Source: Rhodothermales bacterium (GTDB lineage: Bacteria; Bacteroidota; Rhodothermia; Rhodothermales; Bin80). Taken from it: a stretch of DNA of 64,000 bases. The notes beneath the pieces were generated by a model. It was not told the origin of the DNA. It saw only the letters and a list, made by a program, of their open reading frames with translations, and made no database searches. Location of the stretch: positions 496,001 to 560,000 of the forward strand of contig CATQHT010000002.1 in the NCBI GenBank assembly GCA_958296045.1. Direction: 5' to 3'. Positions 53,134-61,986 of the stretch are shown piece after piece. The translations under genes and the position numbers were made by a program. Position 1 is the first letter of the stretch. Every line of letters starts with the position of its first letter.

Positions 53134-54630
53134 TCACGTGCCCGAGCCCGCGATGCTGGCACGCAGCCCAGCATAAAGCGCCTCCAACAACGTATCCGCA
53201 GCCTTTGTAGGAAGATCCACCACGCGCGGATAACGGAGGACTCCAGCACCCGCCGTGTCAGGCGTCACCGTACACAGCCCCAATCGCCGCTGAAACCATG
53301 TGCCATTGACACGAAACGTCTGCAGACGCTCAAAAGGTACAACCCAGATCTTCTGCTTAAAGACGCCGTGTCGGATATACACGGTGTCCGCACCCACCAC
53401 GTATCCGTGATTGCGGTACTGAAGCCATGCCATAACACCCAAGAGTGGCAGAGTGCTGAGTCCCCACAGTGCTGCACTCCCCAGCCAGAGCCCCAACGGC
53501 AATAGCACCACGATAAGTGCCCGAACGTACCGAAGAAACGTGCGCCTGATGGCCAAAGGTGAGACATGCTCATAGGACTCCGGTAGTTCAAAAGGCCGGA
53601 TGCGCGGTCCTACCTGCGCAATCTCGTCAAGGCGCGCCAGGGGTATCGCCATGTTGCCGCCGCGGCGTGACACGTCATATCCGATAGTCTGCAGCTCGAT
53701 CCTGAACCACCCGAAGGCACGCATCAGGGGGTTGGACCGTACGATAAGCGCTTGGATGCGCTTCAGCGGGATGGTGGCCTCCTGTAACGTGAGAAGTCCG
53801 TGGCTGCGCACGAGCTTGTCCTCCATGCGCCGCAATCGGTACCTGTAAAAGCGTACCACCGTCGCGACTATCCCGCTGATCCACGCCAGCACAATGGCTA
53901 GCACAACGGCGAAAACAGCAATGCCCCACATTTTGGGAACATCCATCACCAGGTTTGTGCCCCCGTTACTGAGCAACCAATCCATCACTGCCTGTTCTAC
54001 GGTGCTGTTGAACTGTTGCGCGTACGCTACTGCGGAAAAGATGATGGCGATATACACCAGCGAAAACCGAAAGGCCCCGGCCAGGAATACGCGTCGCAGC
54101 GGCATATCAACCAGCAGCTGTCCAGTCGCGGGCTCAGTGTCCGAAAAAGCCACGTCCGGCTGTATGACCTGAGACCCCTTGCGGACCAAATCACGTATAT
54201 CCAGTGCAACGCTCTGGCTGGTGTATTCCAGCACACCCTCTGCCTCTGCACTGCCAGCCGTCATAATCTTTACACTTGACAAACCCGCCAGACGGGGGAG
54301 CAGGCTGCGCTCAATAGCTACGTTCTGGATGCGCTCTAGCGGAATGTTGCGCTTGCGGCGCCGAAAAACGCCGCTGCGGATAATGATTTCGCGCGGTGTG
54401 ATGCGATAACTGAATTTCAGAAAGTGCGCAATGATCAACGGTACCGCCACAAATGCATACGCGGCGGACAATCCCAACATGATGAAGTTCTGAAACCGCT
54501 GTTGCCCATCCGGGACTGCAGCCGTGGAGGACAGTATGGCTATCGCAAGCGCGGGGATGCTCTTAGCGAAGCGTAGCAGCAACGTCAGCGGATGCAGGCG
54601 CCGCAAGACGCCCTCAGACGGCATACTCAT
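53134..54630 (-). CDS. Bacterial PH-domain protein, YdbT-like
   Basis: 498 residues. Several membrane segments alternate with three bacterial PH-like (bPH2/DUF304) modules: SYRITPREIIIRSGVFRRRKRNIPLERIQNVAIE near 75-110, a second near 265-330 (EDKLVRSHGLLTLQEATIPLKRIQALIVR) and a third near 405-440 (YVVGADTVYIRHGVFKQKIWVVPFERLQTFRV). The SGVxxRKxxxIPLxRIQNV pattern is the family signature. Function is unknown; proteins of the YdbS/YdbT pair are membrane-associated. It overlaps the 3' end of the smaller PH gene by 17 bases, so they form a YdbS-YdbT pair. Confidence 0.9.
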   Translation of the reverse strand: MSMPSEGVLRRLHPLTLLLRFAKSIPALAIAILSSTAAVPDGQQRFQNFIMLGLSAAYAFVAVPLIIAHFLKFSYRITPREIIIRSGVFRRRKRNIPLERIQNVAIERSLLPRLAGLSSVKIMTAGSAEAEGVLEYTSQSVALDIRDLVRKGSQVIQPDVAFSDTEPATGQLLVDMPLRRVFLAGAFRFSLVYIAIIFSAVAYAQQFNSTVEQAVMDWLLSNGGTNLVMDVPKMWGIAVFAVVLAIVLAWISGIVATVVRFYRYRLRRMEDKLVRSHGLLTLQEATIPLKRIQALIVRSNPLMRAFGWFRIELQTIGYDVSRRGGNMAIPLARLDEIAQVGPRIRPFELPESYEHVSPLAIRRTFLRYVRALIVVLLPLGLWLGSAALWGLSTLPLLGVMAWLQYRNHGYVVGADTVYIRHGVFKQKIWVVPFERLQTFRVNGTWFQRRLGLCTVTPDTAGAGVLRYPRVVDLPTKAADTLLEALYAGLRASIAGSGT

Positions 54631-55081
54631 TGATGGCGTGCTTTACCTCGCTGCGCAGCCGCTCTGCCTCTTCAAATTCAAGTCCTGGCACCACAACACT
54701 GCTGCCCTGGGTACCGGCCGTGTGGACTATGAGGCGACCCAAGCTGAAGTTGCGCTCGATGACATCCTGCGAAACATCAAGGTGTTGTATACGACGTAGC
54801 GGAACGACCGTGTGCACCCGATTCCATATGCCACGCGTCAAGGCCAGCTCTTCTGTGCGCAGCTCGTAGCGCCAGAAACGGTGACGCAGGACCGGCAATA
54901 ACGTAGCGAGCAATCCGCCAATCAGCACCGTGGTGCCAGAAATGACTCCCAGAGGAATGGCGCGGTCGGCCTTGGCTATCCCAGCAATATCTATCACCAA
55001 GGCCACCATCAGCAGGAAGCACCAGAAAAGAACGATCTTAATGCGCCAGACAGTTTTTATGGCCGGAGCCAGGGGTCGCAT
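54614..55081 (-). CDS. Bacterial PH-domain protein, YdbS-like
   Basis: 155 residues from the ATG at 55081; the track ORF to 55492 runs antisense to the SDR gene and is not supported. Two membrane helices (IKIVLFWCFLLMVALVIDIA, GTTVLIGGLLATLLPVL) precede one bPH2 domain: YELRTEELALTRGIWNRVHTVVPLRRIQHLDVSQDVIERNF. This is the usual small partner of the YdbT-like protein downstream, which it overlaps by 17 bases. The gene is divergent from the epimerase gene. Confidence 0.88.
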   Translation of the reverse strand: MRPLAPAIKTVWRIKIVLFWCFLLMVALVIDIAGIAKADRAIPLGVISGTTVLIGGLLATLLPVLRHRFWRYELRTEELALTRGIWNRVHTVVPLRRIQHLDVSQDVIERNFSLGRLIVHTAGTQGSSVVVPGLEFEEAERLRSEVKHAINEYAV

Positions 55082-55157
55082 GCGCAGCACGGTGGTGGAG
55101 CACGAAGAAGGGACTGCTGTAACACTGCGCCATCTAGCCTGTTTCACAGACATCCTC

Positions 55158-55964
55158 ATGGCACAGAAGACCATCAGCATATTGGGATGCGGGTATCTGG
55201 GGCTGCCCGTGGCCCGCGCCCTTCTTGCAAAGGGGTGGCGGGTGCGTGGCTCAACCACTCGTGTGCAAAGGCTGCGCGTGCTGCTTGACGCTGGTATAGA
55301 TCCTTTTCTTCTGGAGCTGACGCCGACGCTGCAGGGCCGGGCACTAGTAGACTTCTTCAGCTCTCCCACCATCCTGGTCAACTTTCCTCCAGGCAGGCGA
55401 CGCTCTGATGTCGAGACGTTTCTGCCAGCAGCCATGCGTGAGATCCTGGTCCGGATGGCCAACACGTCCCACCTGATCTTTGCCAGCTCCACCAGCGTCT
55501 ATGGGGAAGGGGTGGTTGATGAAAAGAGCCTAGCGCCGCCACGAACACCTTCCGGGCGTGCTCTCAGGCACGCGGAATCGTTGCTCACCGCGCGCGGTGA
55601 CTTCACGACAACCGTGCTCCGCTTTGGCGGTCTTTACGGCTATGCGCGCACCCCGGGCAGGTTCATGCGCTGCATCGCCAATGGCGCAGCACACGTCAAT
55701 CTCGTACACCGTGACGATGCTGTCGCGGTAACCGTACTGGTGGCCGAGAACCTGGAAGCAGCAGCAGGCACCTATAACGTGGTTGCCGACAGCCACCCGA
55801 CCAAAGCGGCCTTCTATACGCAGGCCGCGCGCTGGCTTGGCAATCCGCCGCCAGCGATTGAATTTGATTCCGCCATCCCGGACAAATATGTAAGGAATGA
55901 CTGGCTTCGGCAGCGGCTGGGCTACCGGTTCAAGGTTCCCGATCCCATGGTGCGCGCGCCATAG
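55158..55964 (+). CDS. SDR-type NAD(P)-dependent epimerase/dehydratase family protein
   Basis: 268 residues from the ATG at 55158; the longer track ORF is antisense to the PH gene. The N-terminus ISILGCGYLGLPVARALLAKGWRVRGSTT has the GxGxxG nucleotide-binding loop. SSTSVYGEGVVDE is the Ser and Tyr active-site strand. FGGLYGYARTPGRFM follows, with TYNVVADSHPTKAAFYTQ near the end. It resembles YeeZ-type extended SDR proteins; the substrate is not known. The intergenic region to the divergent PH genes is 76 bases. Confidence 0.85.
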   Translation: MAQKTISILGCGYLGLPVARALLAKGWRVRGSTTRVQRLRVLLDAGIDPFLLELTPTLQGRALVDFFSSPTILVNFPPGRRRSDVETFLPAAMREILVRMANTSHLIFASSTSVYGEGVVDEKSLAPPRTPSGRALRHAESLLTARGDFTTTVLRFGGLYGYARTPGRFMRCIANGAAHVNLVHRDDAVAVTVLVAENLEAAAGTYNVVADSHPTKAAFYTQAARWLGNPPPAIEFDSAIPDKYVRNDWLRQRLGYRFKVPDPMVRAP

Positions 55965-56023
55965 CGGTGGCAACCTGAACGCCATTTTCCGGTACCACGA
56001 CTTAGACGATGCCATATTGGGCC

Positions 56024-56401
56024 ATGGCGACACGCAATCTGCTGACGAGACAGGAGCAGTACATCCTGCTCCACAAGGGTACAGAGCGTCCGTTCACCGG
56101 CAAGTACAATGACCACTACGAGTCGGGCACGTACCTGTGCAGGGCGTGCAATGCGCCACTGTACCGCTCAGAAGCCAAATTCAAGTCTGGATGCGGATGG
56201 CCCAGCTTCGATGAGGAGATCGCAGGCGCGGTAACCCGGAAGCCCGATGCCGATCAGCGCCGCACTGAGATTATCTGTACACGGTGCGACGGCCACCTAG
56301 GACATGTGTTTGTCGGCGAGCGGTTCACCAACAAGAATACACGCCACTGCGTCAATTCACTTTCGATGAAGTTTGTCGCGGACCCCTGCCCCGATACCTA
56401 G
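56024..56401 (+). CDS. msrB: Peptide-methionine (R)-S-oxide reductase MsrB
   Basis: 125 residues from the ATG at 56024; the track start at 56009 adds five residues. It reduces methionine-R-sulfoxide in proteins. Family features are [30 protein letters not shown] (first zinc CxxC), [30 protein letters not shown] (second CxxC), and the catalytic Cys in [12 protein letters not shown]. Both zinc pairs and the catalytic Cys are intact, and the length is normal for the single-domain form. The tRNA-Leu follows on the other strand. Confidence 0.95.
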   Translation: MATRNLLTRQEQYILLHKGTERPFTGKYNDHYESGTYLCRACNAPLYRSEAKFKSGCGWPSFDEEIAGAVTRKPDADQRRTEIICTRCDGHLGHVFVGERFTNKNTRHCVNSLSMKFVADPCPDT

Positions 56402-56435
56402 CGGGTATGATTCATTCGCTGACAGGAGCAGCCGG

Positions 56436-56518
56436 TGCCGGAGGTGGGATTCGAACCCACACGCCATGCAAGGCACAGGTTCCTAAGACCTGCGCGTCTA
56501 CCATTCCGCCACTCCGGC
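56436..56518 (-). tRNA. tRNA-Leu (anticodon UAG)
   Basis: The minus strand reads GCCGGAG...CTCCGGC with discriminator A: a seven-base acceptor stem, D-arm, anticodon arm CAGGT-CTTAGGA-ACCTG with anticodon TAG, a long variable arm, and a TpsiC arm GTGGGTTCGAATCCCAC. This is a class II tRNA-Leu reading CUA. The CCA end is not fully encoded (the next bases are CCG), in line with the CCA-adding enzyme at 16.7 kb. Confidence 0.95.
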
Positions 56519-56520
56519 TC

Positions 56521-57666
56521 GTGCCGCTCTATTCCCTTGCCTTACCTTTTGTTCCACTCTATCGCGGGCATGTCGCCCGCTACGGCGCTGGGCCAGTCCT
56601 GCTTATGGTGTCCATGCTGCTGTTCCTAGTGCCAGCGTCCGCGCAGCAGGAGCCTGCCCGATGGCAGCTGGGACTGGAATCCCCGGTACGTCTGGACAGC
56701 ATCTGGGTGGAACACCTTCAGCAGGGAGCTGTGCGCCTGGGAGGCTGTACGGCGACATTTGTGTCCTCCACCGGATTGCTGGTTACCAGTTACGCATGTG
56801 CTCGGCGCAATGTGCGCAGTGCTTGGCGCGTGGAGCATGTGCCGATGGAAGCGGGCTTTTATGCACCGGACCTGATGGATGAGCGGCGTGTACCATTGCT
56901 GGTGGCGGATCGGCTGCTGCAGGTGCGGCGTGCCAATGGGTCGATGCCAGCAGACTCAGTATGGAGATCGAACGACGGTCTGATGGTGACGGAGGTGCGC
57001 CTAGCCGCAGACAGCACAACCTACCTGACGTACACGTTCCGCCGCTACGAAGATGTGCGTGTGGTGATGCTTCCAGAGCGAAGCGTTGCCTGGCTCGGAG
57101 GCGAGTCGGATAAAGGCACCTATCCGCGGTTCAGTTTGGGAGTCGGGTTTCTGCGCGTGTACGACTATGACGGTCACCCGGTGCTGACAGAGTCGTACCT
57201 TCCGCTAAGCGGCGCAGGCGTACTTCCGGGTGAGGCACTTTACAGCATTAGCTTAGATAGGCCCGGTCCACACATCGGGTTCGGGCATGCCCGTGGCATG
57301 CCCTACAACGGAACGTGGGCACCCCCCTATACGACGCTGTTTGGGTTGTTCGATCTGCACTATGCACATGGGTCCGGAACCGCATGGGAGGTGCCTGCAT
57401 CCTGGCATGCGCAGGTGGCGGTGATGGATCTGTCGGCGCAGCTAAACGTGGCTTCCACTACGCCATGTGTGGCGGACGGGGCTCCGCTGGTCAACACGGA
57501 CCTGGAGGTTCTGGCCGTGTCGTTCGATGTCACATCTGTTAAGAGCGACACCCGTTGTATCGGCGTTGTGGGGCCCGGCATCTTTGAGGTGTTGCGCTCG
57601 GTGTATCAGGCTGCCGCATTGGTGGCGGAGCTCGACCTGGAAGGGCTGGACGATTATGTCGAATAG
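56521..57666 (+). CDS. S46 peptidase-like protein lacking the catalytic triad
   Basis: 382 residues from a GTG at 56521; an ATG at 56605 would shorten the signal to MVSMLLFLVPASAQQ, so 56521 is preferred. It is a short paralogue of the next gene. Where S46 peptidases have TNHHCARE it has TSYACARR, where they have LDIAFFRVY it has LGVGFLRVY, and where they have GNSGSPLLN it has VADGAPLVN. His, Asp and Ser are thus all replaced and the roughly 300-residue helical domain is missing. It probably has no peptidase activity and may be a regulator or partner of the active enzyme, whose ATG it overlaps. Confidence 0.8.
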   Translation: MPLYSLALPFVPLYRGHVARYGAGPVLLMVSMLLFLVPASAQQEPARWQLGLESPVRLDSIWVEHLQQGAVRLGGCTATFVSSTGLLVTSYACARRNVRSAWRVEHVPMEAGFYAPDLMDERRVPLLVADRLLQVRRANGSMPADSVWRSNDGLMVTEVRLAADSTTYLTYTFRRYEDVRVVMLPERSVAWLGGESDKGTYPRFSLGVGFLRVYDYDGHPVLTESYLPLSGAGVLPGEALYSISLDRPGPHIGFGHARGMPYNGTWAPPYTTLFGLFDLHYAHGSGTAWEVPASWHAQVAVMDLSAQLNVASTTPCVADGAPLVNTDLEVLAVSFDVTSVKSDTRCIGVVGPGIFEVLRSVYQAAALVAELDLEGLDDYVE

Positions 57667-59845
57667 TTGGCTTTTGGTGCTTGCGCTTCTGCTCTTAGCG
57701 GGCTGCGGAGCCGCTCAGGAGGTGGCCGTGGTAACCCAGCGCGCCGAACGCACCGACCTTCCCGAAGCCGCTCCAGTAGCCGAGCGTGGCGGCCAGGCCA
57801 TACCCATCGATACCACTGCGCTTGCTGCGATGCGCGGCCGTTTTGACGGCGGCAAGATGTGGACCTTTGATGACCCGCCGCTGGCATACCTGGCCGAGCA
57901 GTTTGGCTTCAGCCCGGACTCTGCGTGGCTGGCAGCGGCGATGCGGGGAGCGCTTCGCTTCGGGCGCAACTGTTCGGCATCCTTTGTGTCCCAGCGCGGA
58001 CTGGTGATGACCAATCACCACTGCGCACGCGAGAGTATCACAAGGGTGGACCAGGCCGAGGAAGGTCTGCTGCGTGATGGCTTCTATGCCGCCACCACGG
58101 AGGACGAGCGCCGGGTGCCGGACCTGTTTGTCGAACAGCTGATGGCCATCCAGGATGTGACTTCCAGCGTGCATGCCGCCAGTCGCAGGGTTCGCGGTGA
58201 CGACGAACGCTCCCGGGTGCGGGCGCAGCGCGCCGCGGAGATAAGCCGCAGAAGGACAGCGGCATTGGCCTTAGAGGATTCCACCCTGCGCGTTGAGGTG
58301 GTGGAGTTGTTCAGCGGAGGCAAGTACGCGGCATACACGCTGCGCCGGCTGCGGGATGTGCGCCTGGTGATGGCACCCGAAAAACGACTCGGCTACTTCG
58401 GCGGTGATGCGGACAACTTCACGTTTCCGCGCTATGCTTTGGATATCGCGTTTTTTCGTGTCTACGGTACCGATGGCCAGCCACTGGCTACCGACGACTA
58501 TTTCCGGTGGAGTGCGGGTGGCGCCGCGATCGGGGAGCTGGTCTTTGTGGTCGGCAATCCCGGTTCCACTAGCCGTCTGGGAGCTGTAGCCAGCCTGGAG
58601 CACGAGCGGGACTACGCGCTGCCGCTCCAGATCGAATGGCTGGAGGCACGCGCGGATGTGCTGGCACCGTTTAAGGAATATGATGTGGCTGGCAATGCGT
58701 ACTTCGCGCTCCTGAACAGCCTGAAAGCACTCAACGGGCAGCAGGCAGGCCTGTTGGATGGGGAGCTGATCCGACGCCGCGCCGCGGATCAGTTGCGCAT
58801 GCAGGCCGCCATCGCCGCGTCTGATTCCCTGACGGAGCTGTACGGAAGCCTGTTCCGGGACCTGGAGGAACTGCAGATTTCAAAGCGGTCAGAGATCGCC
58901 CGGGCCCGAGCCTTTGCCTTCTTTGGCACATCGCTAGGGTCACGCGTCCTGACACGCGCGCTGTACGCCTACTACTATGCGACGTTGAAACGCCGCGGCT
59001 ATACGCCCCCCGAAGAGCTCAGAGATATCCGCAAGGAAGCGATGTCTTTCGAAAGCCTGCCACCGGAGGCGGAAGAGGCCCTCATCGCGCTTCGCCTCGA
59101 TGACCTCAAGGAGGCGCTTGGCGAGGGGGATCCCTCTTTCCGCCGGATCACCGGAGGGTTGCCGACCGACAGTGTGGCGGGGAAGCTTGTCGACGCGACC
59201 GCTTTAGTGGATACCACCGGCCTTGACTCGCTTCTGGCGGGCAGCTATCTGAACAGTGGCGACGCTAGCGTTCCCGTGATTGAGGTGCTAGCGCCGCTGG
59301 TGCTGACCGCCCAGGGCCAGGCGCAGAGCTTCGAAAACCGAGAAGTGCTGCTGGAGTCTTCGCTGGCGCAACTTAAATTTATGCTCAACGGGTCCGATGT
59401 GGCGCCAGACGCGTCTGGATCGCTTCGTCTGGCCGACGGGGTCGTGCGAGGGTACGAATACAACGGCACACGGGCTCCGGCCTTCACCACGTTTTTCGGT
59501 CTGTACGACCATTACTACGCCTATCGTGCCATCAGCACTGAATGGGACCTGCCGGATCGTTGGCTCACACCACCAGACTCGTTTGATCTCTCTGTACCAG
59601 TCAACCTGGTCAGCACCAATGACATCACCGGAGGCAATTCGGGGTCGCCGCTCTTGAATCAGGAGCTGGAGGTGGTCGGGCTTATCTTCGATGGCAACAT
59701 CGAGTCTTTGCCCAACGTGTACATCTTCTCCGACAGGACCGCGCGCGCCGTCTCCGTTGACAGCCGCGGCATCCTAGAAGCGTTGGAGCACATCTATGAG
59801 GCCGACCGCCTCGTGGCGGAAATCCTCTCAGCGGCAGATAAGTAA
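57656..59845 (+). CDS. S46 family dipeptidyl-peptidase (DPP7/DPP11 type), lipoprotein
   Basis: 729 residues from the ATG at 57656 with lipobox LLLAGCG. The double-barrel S46 fold shows GLVMTNHHCARESI (catalytic His), YFGGDADNFTFPRYALDIAFFRVY (catalytic Asp) and DITGGNSGSPLLNQELEVVG (catalytic Ser). Eighteen residues after the Ser is a Gly (LIFDG), where DPP11-type enzymes have Arg and DPP7-type have Gly, which suggests preference for hydrophobic residues at P1 rather than acidic ones. It removes N-terminal dipeptides in the periplasm for peptide uptake. It overlaps the dead paralogue by 11 bases. Confidence 0.92.
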   Translation: MSNSWLLVLALLLLAGCGAAQEVAVVTQRAERTDLPEAAPVAERGGQAIPIDTTALAAMRGRFDGGKMWTFDDPPLAYLAEQFGFSPDSAWLAAAMRGALRFGRNCSASFVSQRGLVMTNHHCARESITRVDQAEEGLLRDGFYAATTEDERRVPDLFVEQLMAIQDVTSSVHAASRRVRGDDERSRVRAQRAAEISRRRTAALALEDSTLRVEVVELFSGGKYAAYTLRRLRDVRLVMAPEKRLGYFGGDADNFTFPRYALDIAFFRVYGTDGQPLATDDYFRWSAGGAAIGELVFVVGNPGSTSRLGAVASLEHERDYALPLQIEWLEARADVLAPFKEYDVAGNAYFALLNSLKALNGQQAGLLDGELIRRRAADQLRMQAAIAASDSLTELYGSLFRDLEELQISKRSEIARARAFAFFGTSLGSRVLTRALYAYYYATLKRRGYTPPEELRDIRKEAMSFESLPPEAEEALIALRLDDLKEALGEGDPSFRRITGGLPTDSVAGKLVDATALVDTTGLDSLLAGSYLNSGDASVPVIEVLAPLVLTAQGQAQSFENREVLLESSLAQLKFMLNGSDVAPDASGSLRLADGVVRGYEYNGTRAPAFTTFFGLYDHYYAYRAISTEWDLPDRWLTPPDSFDLSVPVNLVSTNDITGGNSGSPLLNQELEVVGLIFDGNIESLPNVYIFSDRTARAVSVDSRGILEALEHIYEADRLVAEILSAADK

Positions 59846-59932
59846 TTGCGGGGCCTACAAGTTCTGAACAGGAGCGAGGTCCCGCAAGATGCATGGCGCA
59901 CGCCCAATCAGATGATAGGCTTCTTAGGACAT

Positions 59933-61675
59933 ATGAGAAAATGCGCGCTATGGCTGGTCCCGTTGCTTCTTATAGTCCCGCAGTCCTTGGCGCAGGTATT
60001 CCGCGGTGCAGTGACGGACGCGGTAAGCGAAGAATCGCTACCCAGCGCGACTGTGCAGGTACTGGGCACGTATCGCGGCACGATCACGAGTGAAGAAGGT
60101 CTGTATGAGTTGAGGGTGGACGCGGTGCCGGTGACGCTCGTGGTGCGCTTTATCGGCTATGAGACGGCTACGCGGACGTTGACCGCTGTTGACCCTGTCC
60201 TGCAGAATTTCAGCCTGTTGCCGTTGCCTGTCGAGATGGCGGCGCTCACGGTAACCGGCGCAAACCCCGCTGTCAACATCATGCGCGAGGTGATTGCGCG
60301 AAAACGGGTGTGGCGCGGTGGGCTTCGCACCTATGAGGCCCAAGCATACAGCCGGTTCAGTCTGTCCGGTGATAGCAGCATCGTCTGGGTAAGCGAGTCG
60401 GCCTCCACGGCGTTCTGGGATCGCGACCGCGGCATGAAAGAGCGCATCACGGGCAACCGTTCCACTTCCAACCCATGGGCGTCCGATGCGGTGATGCCGG
60501 TGGCCCAGACGGTGGCCAACCTGTACGACGACAATATCTTTATCGCCGGTCACAACTTGGTTGGTGTAACACATCCAGATGCGCTAGGCACATACCGTTT
60601 TATGCTGGAAGGTACGCGCGTGTTGGACGGCCTTACGGTATACGATATCCAGGTGGCGCCACGCAACCGGCTTGCTAGCGCCTTTGAGGGCCGGGTGTCC
60701 GTGCTGGACAGCGCGTTTGCAATGATAAGCGCGGAGCTGACTCCCGGCGAGTCGTTTCTGTTTCCTCAGCCTATACAGGAGTATGATGTCACGTATCGCC
60801 AACAATTCTCTTCTTTTGGCGGCGAGTACTGGATGCCAGTGGACTTTCAGAGCGCTATCGTGGCAAAGGTGAGCATGCCAGGCATACTGACGTATCCCCG
60901 ATTCAACATCAGTCATGTGGCTCGTTTTTCTGACTACCGGATCAACACAACGATTCCAGAAGATCTCTTTGCAGACGATAAGCCTATAGTGGTCGACTCG
61001 GCTGCGGTGGAATCGGGCGAAGTTTTTGGCGAGCCTGGACTGGTGGTTCCGCTGACGTCTGAAGAGCAGGCTGCTTATGACAATCCAGATATTGGTGACG
61101 ACCTAGTGGAGACGTTCACGCCTGGGGGCTTGCTGGGTCGATTGATGCAACGGTACGGAGAAGGACCGGGGAGTGGTCGCGCTGAAACAGACAGTTCGGA
61201 CAATGGAAGGCGAGCCTTATTCTCGAATCTGTTACGTCCTGGCATCTGGTATAACAGGGTAGATGGAGCTCACCTGGGGTTAGGTCTGGCAGCGGACCTG
61301 GGGTCCCGCGTGACCGTCGGGGGAGGCGGAGGATGGGCGTCTGGTCTGACGGGGCAAGATCAATGGACCTGGCATGTTACCGCGGGGGTAGAGTCCGAGG
61401 GCACCAACTCGGTGTTCCTCAGGGGTCGTGCAGGAAGTCGTACCGCGCGCCGCTACGGAGAAAAAAGTAAGATTCCGCCACTGTATAACGGGCTGGTGAT
61501 GCTCTCTGGGCGCGAAGACCACTTCGACTATTACCACAATGAAGGGTGGGAGCTGACGGCTGGGCTCAATCTGTCCCGGCTGGACATGCGCCTTGAGGGC
61601 ACGTACAGGAGCGAAGACCATCGGGCGCTGCCCATGACTACAAGCTACGACCTGTTAGCTAGGCCTACCCGGTAA
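59933..61675 (+). CDS. DUF5686/carboxypeptidase-regulatory-like outer membrane protein, C-terminally truncated
   Basis: 580 residues from the ATG at 59933 (MRKCALWLVPLLLIVPQSLAQVFRG signal). Residues about 25-110 are a CarboxypepD_reg-like domain (GAVTDAVSEESLPSATVQVLGTYRGTITSEEGLYELRV, RFIGYETATRTL). The rest matches DUF5686 (MREVIARKRVWRGGLRTYEAQAYSRFSLSG, FSSFGGEYWMPVDFQSAIV). DUF5686 proteins are about 820-850 residues with a C-terminal beta barrel; here the barrel is cut after a few strands by a TAA and the following 310 bases carry no recognisable continuation. It may be non-functional. Confidence 0.75.
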   Translation: MRKCALWLVPLLLIVPQSLAQVFRGAVTDAVSEESLPSATVQVLGTYRGTITSEEGLYELRVDAVPVTLVVRFIGYETATRTLTAVDPVLQNFSLLPLPVEMAALTVTGANPAVNIMREVIARKRVWRGGLRTYEAQAYSRFSLSGDSSIVWVSESASTAFWDRDRGMKERITGNRSTSNPWASDAVMPVAQTVANLYDDNIFIAGHNLVGVTHPDALGTYRFMLEGTRVLDGLTVYDIQVAPRNRLASAFEGRVSVLDSAFAMISAELTPGESFLFPQPIQEYDVTYRQQFSSFGGEYWMPVDFQSAIVAKVSMPGILTYPRFNISHVARFSDYRINTTIPEDLFADDKPIVVDSAAVESGEVFGEPGLVVPLTSEEQAAYDNPDIGDDLVETFTPGGLLGRLMQRYGEGPGSGRAETDSSDNGRRALFSNLLRPGIWYNRVDGAHLGLGLAADLGSRVTVGGGGGWASGLTGQDQWTWHVTAGVESEGTNSVFLRGRAGSRTARRYGEKSKIPPLYNGLVMLSGREDHFDYYHNEGWELTAGLNLSRLDMRLEGTYRSEDHRALPMTTSYDLLARPTR

Positions 61676-61986
61676 TCACTCAAGCAGCTTGACAACGAGC
61701 CCTCAAGGTGCATAGGGCGGGCAGAGTTTGGCCCTTCACCACGCGGTTACCCGACAAGAATAGCATAGCCCTCGTAGCGGGAGGCCGGAGCTTCACGCTG
61801 GAGGTGAATGTTACGCTATTCTAAGTGGTAGATGCGAAGGGTCAAGGCTATTCGCGTAGCGAGCGTGAGTTAAGGGTGTATGCGCCGACCGCGACGGGCG
61901 CGTATATTCCCCTCGCTTTGCGGGCATGCACCTTGCGGAGCGTGCGGTGAGCGAAACCGTTGAGATTGCCGAGCCTACGCCATGCG
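61676..61986. other. Intergenic tract between the truncated gene and the IS4-type element
   Basis: No recognisable continuation of the DUF5686 barrel and no gene. One end of the transposase element should lie here. Confidence 0.4.

Noticed and set aside
50295-53249. Sel1 repeat region as a CRISPR array or minisatellite
   Set aside because: The 108-bp periodicity is coding (36-residue Sel1 units) with unit-to-unit divergence; no spacer/repeat structure and no cas genes.
54614-55492. 292-residue form of the small PH-domain protein
   Set aside because: The first 137 codons are antisense to the SDR epimerase; the membrane and PH part starts at 55081.
56284-57666. 460-residue ORF spanning msrB, tRNA-Leu and the S46-like gene
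   Set aside because: It runs through msrB in another frame and antisense through the tRNA; homology begins only after 56521.
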